Source of the DNA: Ligilactobacillus aviarius
GTDB lineage: Bacteria; Bacillota; Bacilli; Lactobacillales; Lactobacillaceae
Length of the DNA stretch: 32,522 nt
Assembly (NCBI RefSeq): GCF_001654615.1
Contig: NZ_LWUD01000038.1
Location: 1-32,522 of the forward strand
Direction of reading: 5' to 3'
Part shown: one piece after another, positions 32,378-32,522 of the stretch
How positions within the stretch are numbered: position 1 is the first letter of the stretch
How the letters are laid out: the number at the start of each line of letters is the position of its first letter
Notes under the pieces: generated by a model
Databases searched by the model: none
Seen by the model: only the letters and a program-made list of their open reading frames with translations
What the model was told of the DNA's origin: nothing
Position numbers and translations under genes: made by a program

Positions 32378-32522
32378 CCTTTAGATTAAATTGATATTCA
32401 CAAAATTGGCCAATCTTATTGGTCAATTTTTTCATATTCCATGCCATAATAACCAATGCCATTTGCCGATTTACCTTCGGTAATCCTCTTACGGTAAATC
32501 GGGTGAAACGCAAACTAGCCTT

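Larger units (their letters stand above)
32154..32522 (-). pseudogene. IS1182-like transposase, C-terminal end only
   Basis: The minus-strand frame is open from the window edge. It begins KASLRFTRFTVRGLPKVNRQ and continues MALVIMAWNMKKLTN, the last part of DDE transposases of the IS1182 type, where a RGLPKVN-like stretch precedes the C-terminal helix. The bulk of the gene, if present, lies outside the window. The frame then runs through a hairpin and through the insertion-sequence end (about 32293) into flanking DNA before stopping at 32154, so the tail after about LTN is read-through of non-conserved sequence. This indicates an IS insertion next to the fructansucrase gene. I cannot tell whether the element is intact. 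Confidence 0.6.

Overview
The window looks like a low-GC Lactobacillaceae chromosome (genus not determined). The pointers are a wzd-wze-wzh exopolysaccharide (EPS) phosphoregulatory module, a cell-wall-anchored GH68 fructansucrase with an LPQTG signal, AGGAGG-type ribosome binding sites, and a lysine/serine repeat adhesin. Nearly all of the sequence serves cell-surface carbohydrate synthesis.

Layout, left to right. (1) 1-3110, minus: an adhesin running off the left edge, with a signal peptide, adhesin-type Ig-like domains, a SpaA/Cna-B domain and more than 600 residues of Ser/Lys repeat. (2) 3362-5824, minus: a three-gene glycosyltransferase operon (DUF4422 transferase, an intact priming sugar-phosphate transferase, a GT2), ending in a clear terminator. 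(3) 6032-9282, plus: a divergent operon of two tandem Gtf3-like transferases and a Wzy-like polymerase. Its terminator faces a second one that closes the next operon. (4) 28401-9452, minus: the main EPS operon, about 19 kb. It starts with a serine-hydrolase-like protein lacking its catalytic motifs, then Wzd/Wze/Wzh, an epimerase, a priming transferase broken by a one-base frameshift, glycosyltransferases and an EpsG-like polymerase. It continues with LicD, a LicC-LicA fusion, a free-standing LicC, a BCCT transporter, TagD, a GT-C membrane transferase and an LCP ligase. (5) 28674-31832, minus: a zinc-ribbon membrane protein and the fructansucrase. (6) Right edge: AT-rich non-coding DNA with a 23-bp perfect palindrome, and the 3' end of an IS1182-like transposase.

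The most interesting system is the block at about 12.1-19.1 kb. BCCT uptake, a kinase domain, two cytidylyltransferase domains and LicD together look like a complete route for importing choline (or a related amino alcohol), phosphorylating it, activating it as a CDP derivative and attaching it to the polysaccharide. TagD adds a CDP-glycerol supply. This suggests a zwitterionic, phosphocholine- and/or glycerol-phosphate-decorated EPS. The block uses more AGA arginine codons than its CGG-rich flanks in the genes I sampled, consistent with acquisition as a cassette.

There are two priming transferases (one broken) and two polymerase candidates, so the locus may encode two polymers or be changing from one to another. 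I see no Wzx flippase, no UDP-galactopyranose mutase and no transcriptional regulator. No tRNA, rRNA or CRISPR array was seen.
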